NCBI RefSeq assembly: GCF_964204865.1
Contig: NC_135256.1
Span: 18,071,703 to 18,135,702, forward strand
Origin: Styela clava
Taxonomy: Eukaryota > Chordata > Ascidiacea > Stolidobranchia > Styelidae
Length of the DNA stretch: 64,000 bases
Reading direction: 5' to 3'
The notes beneath the pieces were generated by a model. The model was not told the DNA's origin. It did no database searches and saw nothing but the letters and a program-made list of their open reading frames with translations. Of this stretch, positions 25,189-37,125 are shown one piece after another. A program made the translations under genes and the position numbers. Within the stretch, counting starts at the first letter, position 1; each line of letters begins with the position of its first letter.

Positions 25189-28100
25189 TCAAACATCTGT
25201 CCCTCCTTCTGTTCTTCGACGATAATCAACGGATTCGTATTCAGGAGGATCTGGAGTGGTGCGATCCTTTGCAGATGGGAGATCGTACATCAATGGTCCT
25301 AGGCTGGGAACCCATCCTGGGCGGGGCTGCATTTCTTTTGGTGGAAGCCATTTTATAGGTGATGACGGTGAGGTGCTGGATGCTGCAACGCTCGATGCAG
25401 CGTCAGTTTCAAGATCAAAATCATTGACATCAACTTAAAAAAGGAAATATTGTATAAAATTAATGCCATTTCCACCAAATATAAGACGATGTAACACGTT
25501 TATATCCATGGCAACCATACTGGATCAAATCCCTTAAAGTATTATTTTTCATAAGGCACCCAGCAGTTAGTTGTAGTGATTGTTATATGGTTTGTATCTC
25601 CATTTAAATGGTCTCCGCTGTAGAGGACATATTGGGCTGTAATTTAACAGCAGGCGGTTACACAAGATGTGTACTGCCAAACAAGTGAAATTCCACATTT
25701 AACAAATTGATCTGCGAACATGATAGTTTCCCATCAACCCTTCAATGATATTATATTTAATGCATCTTACGATATAATACACACTTACTTTCGTAAAAAG
25801 AAAGATTTTTCTCTTTTTCCTGATTTTCACTTGGAGAAGAACTTCGTGACCTAGATCGTCTTCGGTGACGTTCACGTTCGCGCGAACGCGATCTTCGTCT
25901 GTCTCGATCACGACTGTGACGTCTATGATGATGGTGATGACGATCACCATTACGGTCGCCATGGTGATGATAATGGTTACGAGTGGATGCAGGAACAGAA
26001 CTGGCATAACTTCTTCTGTCAACGTCACTGCGTGGTCTATATTCAGAAGGTGGCACCTCACTCTCCGTCACTGTTTCAAAAGAATCGCTTCGTGCGAGAG
26101 ATAATGTTCTGATTGCAGGCGTCGGTACAACCGTCACAACTTCCCTGGGCTCCTAAAAATAATGTAGGAAAATTTTTTCTCATCTAATTGATATGTTCTT
26201 CTGTATGAACACTAACCTTACTTTTGAAGACGATCTGGTGACATACGTCATTGAATACAGAAGCCCATATTAGCTCAAAATGCCCATATTTAATTTCACA
26301 TGACTGCACATTTACAAAATTATGTTTGAAAGGCATTCAGCTGTTAGGATCCTCAAACTTGTGTAGATGAGATCAAAATTTTAATGTGTTTGACTCCAAA
26401 TATTTAATTTATGATTGTTTCTACTATAAAGCAAATCTATGCTGGTTGCAACTTTATCTAAATTTAAATTCTCACAGTTGATTGTGAACGACGATTTTTT
26501 GGAACTGACAAAGGCAGACATTTACAATGTAAACCTGGCCGCTTGCTGTCGTATCACTGTTTGATTTTGCCTCGACATGAGTGTGACTGTGAGTACTTAC
26601 AAAATTGAGCAAGAATAACAAAACTATGACTTACTACCGTCGTTGGATGTCTGATTTCATCATTGACAAATCCGTTGTTGTGGTATGTTTTAGGAACAGA
26701 ACTCAGAAGATCTCTGTAAAATATGGAAGGTCATTACTATAACAAGCCTACATATCACAGAATATTGGCTAACATGGACAGGTGACAATTTCCTGTTTTA
26801 CCATGAATCCCACTTAATAACCATTTCCAAAGATATGTATCTTTGATTTAGCACAGAATAATACGTCATTAATCTTTTCTTTCCGTCCAAGTCAGCGCCA
26901 CTGACATATCCTTGATATAAATTTGATTAGGGGAAATTCAAAATGATTCACATGTTTAATTAGGATTTTAGTCGAGCACCGAGCACCAGTATGTCAAATA
27001 CATTAAATAAGGTACTCCCATAGTATGCGTAGCAGGTTAGGGTTGGACCATAATTTTATTTTGATTTTCCTTATTTTAGTTCTATTACGAGTTTGGGGAC
27101 TGTCTGTGTTAGCCAAGTGAATATACCCACTGCCCATAGGCTCCCATCCCTTTACACAACTTGATGTAAAGGAGGCGAAAAAAATTAGCTACCTCCATAT
27201 TGGTACACATACTTCTGGAGCGCCTTAAATACACAACAAGGATACTCTCAACTATTCATAAAGAAACTAATATTTTTTCATAAAAATAAAGTAAAACTCA
27301 CAGTTTTCTGTTTCTTTCTTTTCTCTTATTTTTCACACAGATACAAACAATAATAATGACTACTATTATAATCGAGAGACCAATGACACCAAGAAGAACA
27401 GCAAGCCATAATGGAAATTTCGTTTCACATCTTTGACCAAGAATCCAGAGATCAGGATAAGTCGTACATCTGCGTAAAGAACAATTGGAAGATACAATTA
27501 CTTACTACGTCGTGTCCCTGTTTTCTCTTTCACGTGTCGTCGTTTTACATATTGAGTTTATAAGCGTCCCTCTAAGCCCAGTAAGATGTTTAGGGTAGTA
27601 TTGCATGTTGTAGCAGTTTAGAATTCCATTTCTTATTATAGCGTTGTGGTTTGAATTAATTTAATAGTCTCGTCCATAGCGTCCTTTGCTGTATTTCGAA
27701 TTGTTCGATATAACATGATATTTGCAATTATACAGATCGTATTGCATTTATATCTGTTGTTATCCTTGGTTGTATACCCTCTGTTGTTATCCTTGGTTGA
27801 GTTGTTTTGTGTAAGTATTAGTTTTGTGTTTTATAGGATCTGTCCTTGTTAATTTATTTGGTGCTAATTATTTCATTTATAATTTAGTCAACCGTTTTAA
27901 ATATTCTCAATAAAACGAGTCTGGCAAACCGACTTCATCATTTCTGGGTCCCAAAAGTGACAGGTGAAGGTCAAGGTGAAATTTACTATAGATTCTTAAA
28001 ATGGAAGATTAATGACCTAAAGTCTGTTGACTTGGCATATCCTATTAGAATATCCGACTGTGAAATAAGCAACTGACGAAACTTTTCCAATTTAGAAATA

Positions 28101-31100
28101 TTTCATATTTGTGATAAAAATATTGGATCAATATTTGAGATTTTTTCATATCGGATGCGAAAAGATTTTCAAATTAAAATATGGAGGAGTAATTTCGGCA
28201 TACTGTTGTGAATTATTCGTCGCGTGCAGCTGTATATAGAGGAGTGGCGGATGGTAGATTTTGTCAAATATCTTTGGATCATCTATAGGAATATGCATAA
28301 GTAAGAGCCGAATGTTTATCAAATATAAATTATCTTATTCAGTCTGAAATTTCAAAATATCAAGTTTGTATTCCTCTACTTACCTGCATGTGGGCACTTT
28401 GTTCGCATCACTATGGGAACATAGTCCATTGTCACCACAATAATTGTTTTTACAGTCCGATACACAGGTTGCATTGATACCTGCTGTATCTTCTGTACAC
28501 GAAACATAAGCCCCTACGCAAGAAGCCTGGGCACAAATAGCGGAACCTAAAAAATGCAGGATGCATAATAAGTAACAATACTTCAATTACTATGAAGATC
28601 TTGTCATAATAGTTCCTGGGGCATACTTTAGGTTCTATATATCAGTATAAAAACAGCAGTAATAACAAGATAGCAGTGTGTCGAATACATGGGCATGGGA
28701 GGCCAAATGAACAAGACGATAACAGCAAATCTCCAGCAAAAAAATAACAATTCTACAACACGTTACTTGAATGTGAACAAGATATCATATAACAATGTTT
28801 CCAATTATTTAAAACGATTTCATTCGTCTTCAACTACTGAAAATTTGGAATCGCTAGGTCATTAACTTTGGAGAACAAGAGCGACAACAACAATTTAGAA
28901 AAAACAATCTGTAGGTCCATTTCGTGCCCAATAAAATTATCACTTATTCTAACCTCCAAACGAAAAAGTAGCTGCGTCGTTTTGCACAGGATAATATGCA
29001 AAGATGTTTGCCTGCTCATTTAAACCTTTTCGCACTGGTTCGAATGTCCCAATCGCGCTTGTAATCAATTTGTTGTCCGCACCAACAGCACCAAGAAGAA
29101 CAGGATATGCGTATTTAGCATCGTAAGTTACCTGAAAACAACGTATCCGGTAATATTTTAATGTTTGAAAAGGCTAGTTTTACATTTTAGCATTAAAGTT
29201 TTTTGTGATAAATTTCACGATTTTACTCGAAGCAAAGACTGTAGAATATGGAACTAAGTTCTCACATCCTAGACCAGTGGTCCTCAAACTTTTTAAGCCG
29301 CGCCTGCTGCTTAGAACTTGTCAAGTTTCGCGCCCACCTCAAAAATAACTACCGGTAACTAACAATAAGCTATGATAAACGTGCATGACCTTGAACTAAC
29401 AGCATGAAGTTGAAATTTCACCATGCTCCACGTTAGGGATATTAAAGATTCAAGCACAACAGCTCTATGCAATCTTTAAACTGAAGAAGTGTAGAAATCC
29501 AAAATAAGGCGGGCAAGATCAAATTTAACAAATATGTTTATCTTTAAAATTAGCTTCACGCCCACTCAAAAAATTGTCTACGTCCACCTTGTGGGCCGCG
29601 CCCCGCCGTTTGATAACCATTGTCCTAGAACTATTTTATGCCCGGTGTTTAACGACTTATATTGTAATCATTTTCTAATTCTCAAAATTCGTCATAGATC
29701 AAAAGTTGGAAATTCATGATTCAGATCTTACCTGTATTACCATGTTCCCTTTATCTGAAGTTCTCACATTTTCAACATCAATAAAACCTTGCAAAGTCTT
29801 TGCATAAAATTCTCTTGCCTGTGAATCGATGCATAATTAAGTGAGATACAGAAATGAAAAACTATCCTTCATAAATACTTTTGGTGATGTTTTAATTTAT
29901 TTAATAAAGGACCGTGGTCCTGAATAATTTTCTGTAACTGAATAATTTTTAAGCTGTTAAAAAACGTAGTCTCATCCATATTGCATTGACATCCCGCTGT
30001 TTTTTTATATACCGGCTGCTAAATTAAAGCGAAGCCGCGATGTCGAGTTTGAGAGCAATGATCGTAAAAGCTTGAACTGTTATAAATGTATTTCAAATTA
30101 ATATTTACCGCAGCTATGAATGTCGAATCAACAAATGTCACCGAGTCCGATGCTTTGACCAGATTGACTGTAGTAGTATATATCTTATTTGCTGTATTTG
30201 CTGAAAAAAAAAATGAAACGATTGTTTGTGATGGAAATGTGCTATTCCTAAAAATATTGTGGTTATGCCAGCAAATCCATACTTGAGGGCTTGGAATAAA
30301 CTTCTGAGTTGAATATATAACAAATTTTCAATTGTTATTTGCAAATTATCGAATATGCACCGAATTAATTTTTGATTGTGGACCTTGACCTTTGAAGGAA
30401 CACAGGTATTTTTCCACCTGCATAAAACAATGATCTCATATTCTTAAAACAATAAGATCATCAATATTCCCACGAAATCTATGCTATTCCAATCTATTTT
30501 GCTATATATTTACAATAATAGATTTGACCTTAATTACTGCGCCGTGCTATAAACAGGAAATAATACTAATATTGCTCAACCAAAATTTCTCCTATCAAAA
30601 ACGAAACTAACTAGTTTCAGGTTGGTCAAAAATAACTTTCTTTCCGAAAAAGTGATAAATAAATATAGAAGATTTATCCACAAAACGGAGAAATTCAAAG
30701 CCTTCAAATAGAATAACTTCATCCACAATGTAAGGCAGAGAGAGAAAAGATAGGAGGCAACCTGCAACTATCCCATCCAGGGTATCGTTTATACTTTATG
30801 TCGTATCTTGTACTTTCTACACTTTGATTGTTGAGTACGGTATGTTTGTTTAAACGGAGCAATAAAAATTGAAAGAATGTGAAAAGGTTGTTTATTAACT
30901 GTTATACTGAACAGGTATAACTTCTGATTAATATATTGCTTTATATCGGAGTCCAGATTCTAGGAGTCTAATATATAACTAAGGTCGTAAAGTAGTCAAC
31001 AGGACTATCGGTTAAGTACGCAGATAGAAGACAATTTATAGCGGCAACACAACTTTCTACGTTACAATAATAGCAAGAATAAATTAAATAAAAATATTTG

Positions 31101-31211
31101 ATTGTTTGTAAAAATCTATGTATAAATAAGAAGAATATCGCTCACGTATAGTTGGTATTTGGTCGGGTACAGAAACATCAGCAAATTCATTAAATGGAGT
31201 AGTCTGAGATT
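25189..31211 (-). CDS. SEA-like/EGF-like type I membrane protein with RS/His-rich tail (first exon not found)
   Basis: Exons on the minus strand: 31146-31211, 30109-30200, 29732-29818, 28954-29131, 28384-28546, 27302-27469, 26638-26713, 25789-26152 and 25189-25433 (TGA). Phases agree throughout; about 479 codons. An upstream exon ending in phase 1, expected to hold the signal peptide, was not found. Order: short Thr/Pro linker; SEA-like region of about 115 aa with no evident GSVVV cleavage site; Cys-rich EGF-like module ending CRCTTYPDLWILGQRCE; one membrane helix around LLGVIGLSI; cytosolic tail. The tail contains runs such as HHHHHRRHSRDRDRRRSRSR, a PPEY motif and a C-terminal TDV (class I PDZ-ligand pattern). 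It is a paralogue of the gene at 37.1-45.5 kb. SEA-EGF-TM order recalls transmembrane mucins; no ligand is known. Adhesion or signalling is inference. Confidence 0.83.
27011..27224. mobile_element. MITE, telomere-motif family (intron of SEA/EGF gene 1)
   Basis: Starts GGTACTCCCATAG, ends CTTCTGGAGCGCC, and contains GCAGGTTAGGGTT. Flanks TTAAATAA and TTAAATAC match 7/8, consistent with an 8-bp target duplication. It is a close relative of the copies at 17.2, 41.5 and 61.9 kb. Confidence 0.8.
29275..29622. mobile_element. Non-autonomous hAT element (348 bp) in intron of SEA/EGF gene 1
   Basis: The left end CAGTGGTCCTCAAAC and right end GTTTGATAACCATTG are imperfect inverted repeats. Flanks TCCTAGAC and TCCTAGAA match 7/8. 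It sits between two coding exons (29,131 and 29,732) of the minus-strand gene, leaving both splice sites intact. No transposase. Confidence 0.8.
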
Positions 31212-34200
31212 CTGTCAAACAAAACAGACATTTCAGATTTTCAGCAATTTCACATAAATTTATATTAGACCTTTGACATTATGGCAACCAAGATTACCAA
31301 TAGCAAAAATTACCCACCGCTATCTTTGGGTTAGGTTAGCATGTTATCCAAACCAATAAGCCAATGTATCATTTTATAGCGCACATACATGAGTTCCTCA
31401 TTGAGTTCAGAACGTTTTGCCCCTTCTATTAACAGTGAAGAGAAAGAAAAACCTCGCAACTGGTCGAAAAATCGCCAGGGGGACATGAAAATATTCTGAA
31501 AAGACCAACGAATTCATATTATCGTTATTTCCTCTTTTTCTTATTGGCGTATTAACCTATTCGAGTTATTATTATAATATGTTCCTCTCACTTAGGTGAT
31601 CCATAACAGATATATGTATTACGTTACAAAATATTGAAAGTACGATACGTATTGGATATTTCGCATATCTTGCTATACCGTTATCAACCAATTATATTAC
31701 GTCAAATGACGTCAAGAGTTTTTAGAAAGTCAATAAAACACACACTACCTGATAATCGAACTAAAATGCATAGTTGAAAAACTGTCTTGAGATATCTTTG
31801 TAAATAACGGACGGAAGACATGGCTTGTCAGAATCGATCACAAAGAATCACATAACATACTTCTCCATAAAATACTGTATATTCTTCACTTATATTTCCG
31901 CGTAATTTCCTTACAACTTACGACACGACTTCACGACATACGCACTATTTCACAGCATATAACAAAGCGAACGTTAGTAAAATAGGCGACGCCAATACGA
32001 GCGACATCGATGGTTAGTCCAGCGTATCGCCATACCATACGCTTTTCAATTGTATTCTGCTTTTATGGAAAGCAGTCACCCATAAAATTGTATTCACTAT
32101 TGGTTTACATTCAACTATCACGGGGTTCGAAATATAATTACGTCACATAGAGTGATTTTGGCTATGAAAATGCGCGTGGTAAAGTTACCGGTACCTGACC
32201 AACAAATCGGAAGACCAATGTTACGCCAGTAGTAAAAGGCGTGCCACCAGTGGGAATCCGTCGGTATAACTTGAGGCTGATACTGAAAAGGTACTTGACA
32301 CAACAAATTGATTAGATGTGCTCACCAGGCCACTTAAGTTGCGTCGCAGTTGATTGAATAAGTCGAGCGTTAACTCTTATTTAGTGGGCCGTTTATCAAT
32401 GATAATTTCGAGTATATGTTGTTCTATCTGAGATTTGATGAAGAACGCCTTCTGCTAGTTATTAACTTGAGAATCTAATATCAAAACATCAAATATTTAG
32501 CATCAAAAGTATGATCCCATGTGTTTAGAGGCTCAAATCTTCTGCATCTAACATCAGTTTTGTCTTTTCCATAAAATCGTTCGATGAGAAACTGCTTCAT
32601 CTAAAACTTTTACTATCCTTTTGCTGTGAACCTATTTAATCAATTCTGCATTTAGTTTTGGTTGGATACTTGAATTAAAATAACAGATGGAATGAATCAG
32701 GATCTTTTGAATAAAAATTGAATAGGCAGAACGCAGTACCAATACCTGCGAGAGCAATATTTCGACCGTTCCCATAAAAGACTTCTTACAAGATGTAAAA
32801 ACGATTTGTTCAGTTGAGATCAGTTTATTCGACTCACTCTATATAACGAAATTGCATTGAATATACATGCATATAAAATCATATATGTAACTTGAGATCG
32901 CCCGCACCCCATCGTAATGGACCTTTCCCCGAACTTTGACCTTTATTGTTATGATTTTGGTCGCTCAGACAAACATTGCAAATATTCAGGATTGTGTAGG
33001 GCGATAGAGTGGTACGTTGCTCGTTTTAAAGGCCTTCGAATGGCATTTCACTGGTGATAGCGGTATTTTCGTGCTTCTAAAGTTATAACATATTGTCAAG
33101 TGATCTATTATTAACGTTATTCCGCCTTCACATTGCCGTTAACGTATCTAACTTAGTTCTAAAAGCTCATTTAACATACAAAAATGGAATCACTCAGAGA
33201 TGACTTTTCTATGACTTGGTTCTCCAAGAACTTTTCTTTCCCCCAGCAAGAGAAGGATACAAAACTTTTCATTGAAAGGTGGTATTTAAACTTATATGGT
33301 TGAAGAATCTCAGAGGGCGGTGATAGAACTGGGAGACCTGCGTGACTACCGGTACGGTACCGGTACCATATCCCATAGTTCATAGACTGATAGATAGCGT
33401 CCAAGTTAGGGCTGAATTGGTGGGTTTAGTATAGGAACAAATGAAATGCAGGGGCAGTTTAAAAAGTCTTTTAGATACATTCTTAGAAACATTGCACAAA
33501 CTACAGAAATCTGTAATTCTGAACAGGTGAATATTTTTTTCAGATACCGGTACATTCATGATGTTTCAGTCGTCCATCTTGGTTCAACGCTAGATTTCAA
33601 AGCCAAGTGCGTTAGATGAGTTAAGGAGTCTCTGCCACCACATCATCCTCGAATAGTGGTGTCGCTGGATAGTCACCAAGTCTCTGATGCAATTTGTACA
33701 TGCTAGGAACAGTGAGGGCATTTGAGTTTATGTCGTATCATAGAAACACAGATTTATTAGCTCAGTAAGATGGGTGCAAATATACTATTGAAAGATTAGA
33801 TTCAACAGGTTTATTGAGGTATTATGATCGATTACATACCACATAAAATTACAAGACCAATAATGTTATAGTGATAAACATGGTTTAAATGGACTAACCA
33901 ACAGATGAAATTGAGGGGATTAAAAGATTTTCCGCTGAGACAAGCATGTACAAGCCTTCCCCAGCATTGGTAACAACCTATATGGAGGGAACAAAATAGA
34001 TCCAACAGTTGTCGTTTGTAGTTGGTGCTAATCCCACAAACAAAAAACATGAAAGCAATGGAGCGTCTGAGCTATTTTATTAAAGCTGCCTGGTTTCATC
34101 CCCTGATAATAAATATGGAAGAATTGCTCTCACTGGGCACTACCTCATTGTTATATAGTCAGCCCATAGTCAGATGGCCAAACACCCACCACTTGGTTCG

Positions 34201-34563
34201 GTTCTAAGATTTACCAGGTGATTATGAACAAGTTGTGATTTGTATGACAGTGATAAATGCAAAACAACCTAATAAAATAAGGATATTTATCACACACTAC
34301 AAATACTACCAAGTGCAGGACCAACTTCTGGTATCAAGAGCAGCTTGGTGTGACTTTGCAGTTGCAGTTCCGATTCTAAATCTTGTTAATTCTTTCGTGC
34401 TCTTTTATTATTATTATTTATTTTTCTGGTAGGTAGTCGCGTACTTTTTGAAATCTATTTTAAGTTATGCTCGACTTCCACTTTTCTCTGCATTTTGTTT
34501 GTATGTTGACTTTTTGTGTTGTTTTATGCCAGAGAACTAAAATAAAATGATGATGATGCTTGC
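31212..34563. other. Intergenic region; expected site of the missing first exon of SEA/EGF gene 1
   Basis: I searched the minus strand for an ATG exon ending in phase 1 with a hydrophobic leader, as in the paralogue at 45,400-45,487, and found no convincing one. A weak candidate ending near 31,352 with a GTTTGG donor gives a short leader only. Repeated CCGGTACC motifs occur near 33,345-33,365. Nothing else is recognised. Confidence 0.5.
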
Positions 34564-34888
34564 CTACATTTTTCTGCTGTCTGACAAAGCGCTGTCTTTT
34601 TCATCAGCGGCACTTGAGGTAGTTTCAACTAAAGAGTCTGGGGGCAGATCTGGTTGGATCCCTGACAATCCTTTCTCACTTTCGTCAGATTCACATGTCT
34701 CTGTATCAAATGAAGTATCTGGTGACAGATCCTGTGAAATTATAATCCAAAGTTAAATTATGGTATAAGTAATCCTTACCTCACAATTCGATGGTGCTTT
34801 TCTGTTGGGCGACAAGAATCTGATATAGGGTCAGGGTATTCATCAGTTGGTCCATCGCCTCCATGAAAATGCATGATGGAACGCATTG
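34564..34888 (-). CDS. Acidic, disordered protein: last two coding exons (or a small 89-aa gene)
   Basis: Not recognised. Two minus-strand exons, 34785-34888 and 34564-34731, join in phase 0 through a GTGAGG donor and a TTTCACAG acceptor and end in TAG. The second exon encodes a continuous acidic, Ser/Asp/Glu-rich segment (for example PDTSFDTETCESDESEKG) with a Pro-rich middle and no hydrophobic stretch. The first exon begins in phase 1 after an AG. It contains two Met codons, the first after only two bases, so it could hold the start of an 89-aa protein with a non-coding upstream exon. Equally, it may be the tail of a larger gene whose other exons I could not find before 37 kb. The neighbouring 359-bp duplication lies just upstream. 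Confidence 0.5.
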
Positions 34889-35269
34889 CTTGTATGAAAA
34901 TTTATTTCATATAAGAATTAACATATTGAATATATCATAGGTATCGAAAACAATATTTATGTTGGCCTACCTTGGTACCCACGAAGGTCTACCTTGGTAC
35001 ACACGAAGGTATTTCTGGTGATTTTTCCTAGATTGAATATACTGCGAGGCCTGTTGCATTCCTTTATCCACCTCATTTCTTTTTGGCAGTCAATATGTGG
35101 CTTCGGAAAAGGCACAAATCCTACTCCATTTGAACAGCAGGGGTACCGTACAGGTTGTCAGACCGGCAAATATCATATGCACAGCGTTTACACATAGTTA
35201 GTCTACCAAAATAATTCACTAATAGATTCTGTTTAATAAAAATGCAACATCGTATCGAAAACAAATTCT

Positions 35270-35987
35270 TTTTTTTTTCTAACATACGGTAGGCTACCGG
35301 TACCCTTGATTGCATCAGCATGATTGTCTACTATTTTTTGGTTCGAAATAGCAGTTGTGACCTGTACAGTACCGTAAAGGCCGCTGCACACATGCCCGGC
35401 AGAACGGCATCCGATGGGGATTCCCCATTTGAACGCGTTGTGGCCGACGGCCCTACGGCTTGATTTCTGCGGTTCTAATACACACTATGTGTGTCAATAA
35501 TCAAGGGGTAAAGTGACGCACCTGTAAGGTGCCGGCAACGGGTACAGCCCTTTAGTATAGTATAGATATATAGATTTCGTGAACGTGATTTGCAACGAGT
35601 AACATACAGTATTACAGCTTTCTAATTCTTTTTTTTTCTAACATACGGTAGGCTACCGGTACCCTTGATTGCATCAGCATGATTGTCTACTATTTTTTGG
35701 TTCGAAATAGCAGTTGTGACCTGTACAGTACCGTAAAGGCCGCTGCACACATGCCCGGCAGAACGGCATCCGATGGGGATTCCCCATTTGAACGCGTTGT
35801 GGCCGACGGCCCTACGGCTTGATTTCTGCGGTTCTAATACACACTATGTGTGTCAATATTCAAGGGGTAAAGTGACGCACCTGTAAGGTGCCGGCAACGG
35901 GTACAGCCCTTTAGTATAGTATAGATATATAGATTTCGTGAACGTGATTTGCAACGAGTAACATACAGTATTACAGCTTTCTAATTC
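35270..35987 (+). repeat. 359-bp tandem duplication, two near-identical copies
   Basis: The sequence from AACATACGGTAGGCTACC to TACAGCTTTCTAATTC occurs at about 35,270-35,628 and again at 35,629-35,987, offset by 359 bp. I see about one substitution (CAATAATC versus CAATATTC) and small poly-T length changes. The unit is GC-richer than its surroundings and includes GGCCGACGGCC and ACACACTATGTGTGT. Either a very recent duplication or an assembly artefact. No coding frame. Confidence 0.92.
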
Positions 35988-37125
35988 TCGCAGCCCTGTG
36001 AAGAAAAAAAAGCGAAAAAGGGACAAATATCTGCCTAAACCGCCAGCAACCTGTGCGGAACGAGTCCAAAGTTGTCTGAGCGACTTTTCAGCGGAGAATG
36101 TTTGTTTACATCTGCTCGATTGTGATTGGTTGAAAATACGGATGTTTTGATGTCGGGGAAAGGTCCATCGTTGAGTATCGACTTCAAAAATGAAAGTGCG
36201 ACTTCAATTGGGCAGGCAGCATTTTTGAAATGAACACAACTCATAATAACATATGAAATCGAATATGCAAGCGTTATTTATATTTGGGGCAAAAACGGCC
36301 GAAGCACATTAATAAAAAAAAATTCAGTATGAATACAAACCTATGCGTCAATCAGTTGTTTAGAATATATAATCTTTGAAATAACACTGCAAGTACACTG
36401 CATTTTATATATGGCTTTCACAACATTGCATCAGGTTCATGTGGTCAATACTCAATTCTGTTATTATTTTCTCTCAAAAAATTCTGGTTGAATAATACCA
36501 GTGGTTGGCAGCCATTATTTTTTTTTCTAAAAACGGTCGAATGGGCCCGAACGCGGTGGGCCTCTGACTGGTAGAACAAATTTTACTGGGCGTTATCAAT
36601 TTTGCAAAGAAATATAATCCAGTGATAACGCTTATCTGGGGCTCATCAAGGGGTGCTCGTCCCACTACCGAGCTATATTTAGCCATCTCGACTGCGTCAG
36701 GGTTATAGTTGGTTGTGGCAACGGACGAGTCTATTTCGTTATCAGTAGTCAAAGAAGCATTTTGACAACTAGCTATTTATTTTTGGCCGGAAATATGGTT
36801 TATTTTACTTTTTGATCCTGAATGCCAGAAAAACAATTACTACAGGTTATATCAGTGAAAAATTCCCACAAAACAATATTGACAAGACGAAATATAATAA
36901 TAATGATACTTAAAAATATTGAATTAATCAAGAATAACACAAAATGAAACAATAAAATTACGAGGGATGATTAACTAGTGAATGTATAATTTCCATACAC
37001 GGCGTTTGAGACATTCCCTTCGAACGGAGCATAAGACACCAATTGTATAATAACTATATATTGGCGAGATAATTAGTATATATTGAGTTTAAAATCGAGG
37101 TCTCGTTCACATTATAAACAGGATT
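35988..37125. other. Region 3' of SEA/EGF gene 2, no further gene recognised
   Basis: A minus-strand frame of 92 codons at 36,474-36,752 has a tRNA A-box-like TAGCTCGGTAGTGG within it and may be part of a SINE-like repeat. I do not support it as a gene. The 3' UTR of the gene ending at 37,126 must lie here. TTTATT, a minus-strand AATAAA, occurs near 36,799. Confidence 0.4.

Noticed and set aside
25158-25438. Plus-strand frames of 60-66 codons at the end of the 25-31 kb gene
   Set aside because: They are antisense to its last coding exon, which has matching phase, stop codon and biased composition.
28380-28586. Minus-strand 68-codon frame that looks like a signal peptide plus EGF-like protein
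   Set aside because: The leader-like part (28,547-28,586) is intron. The acceptor at 28,547-28,548 and the incoming phase match the paralogue, where the same exon is internal.
30576-30767. Minus-strand hydrophobic 63-codon frame that could be an alternative signal peptide
   Set aside because: It lies between exons already joined in agreeing phase and offers no phase-1 donor into the next exon.
36474-36752. 92-codon minus-strand frame with protein-like start
   Set aside because: It contains a tRNA A-box-like segment and shows no splice sites or domain, so a repeat is more likely. No second copy in the window confirms this.
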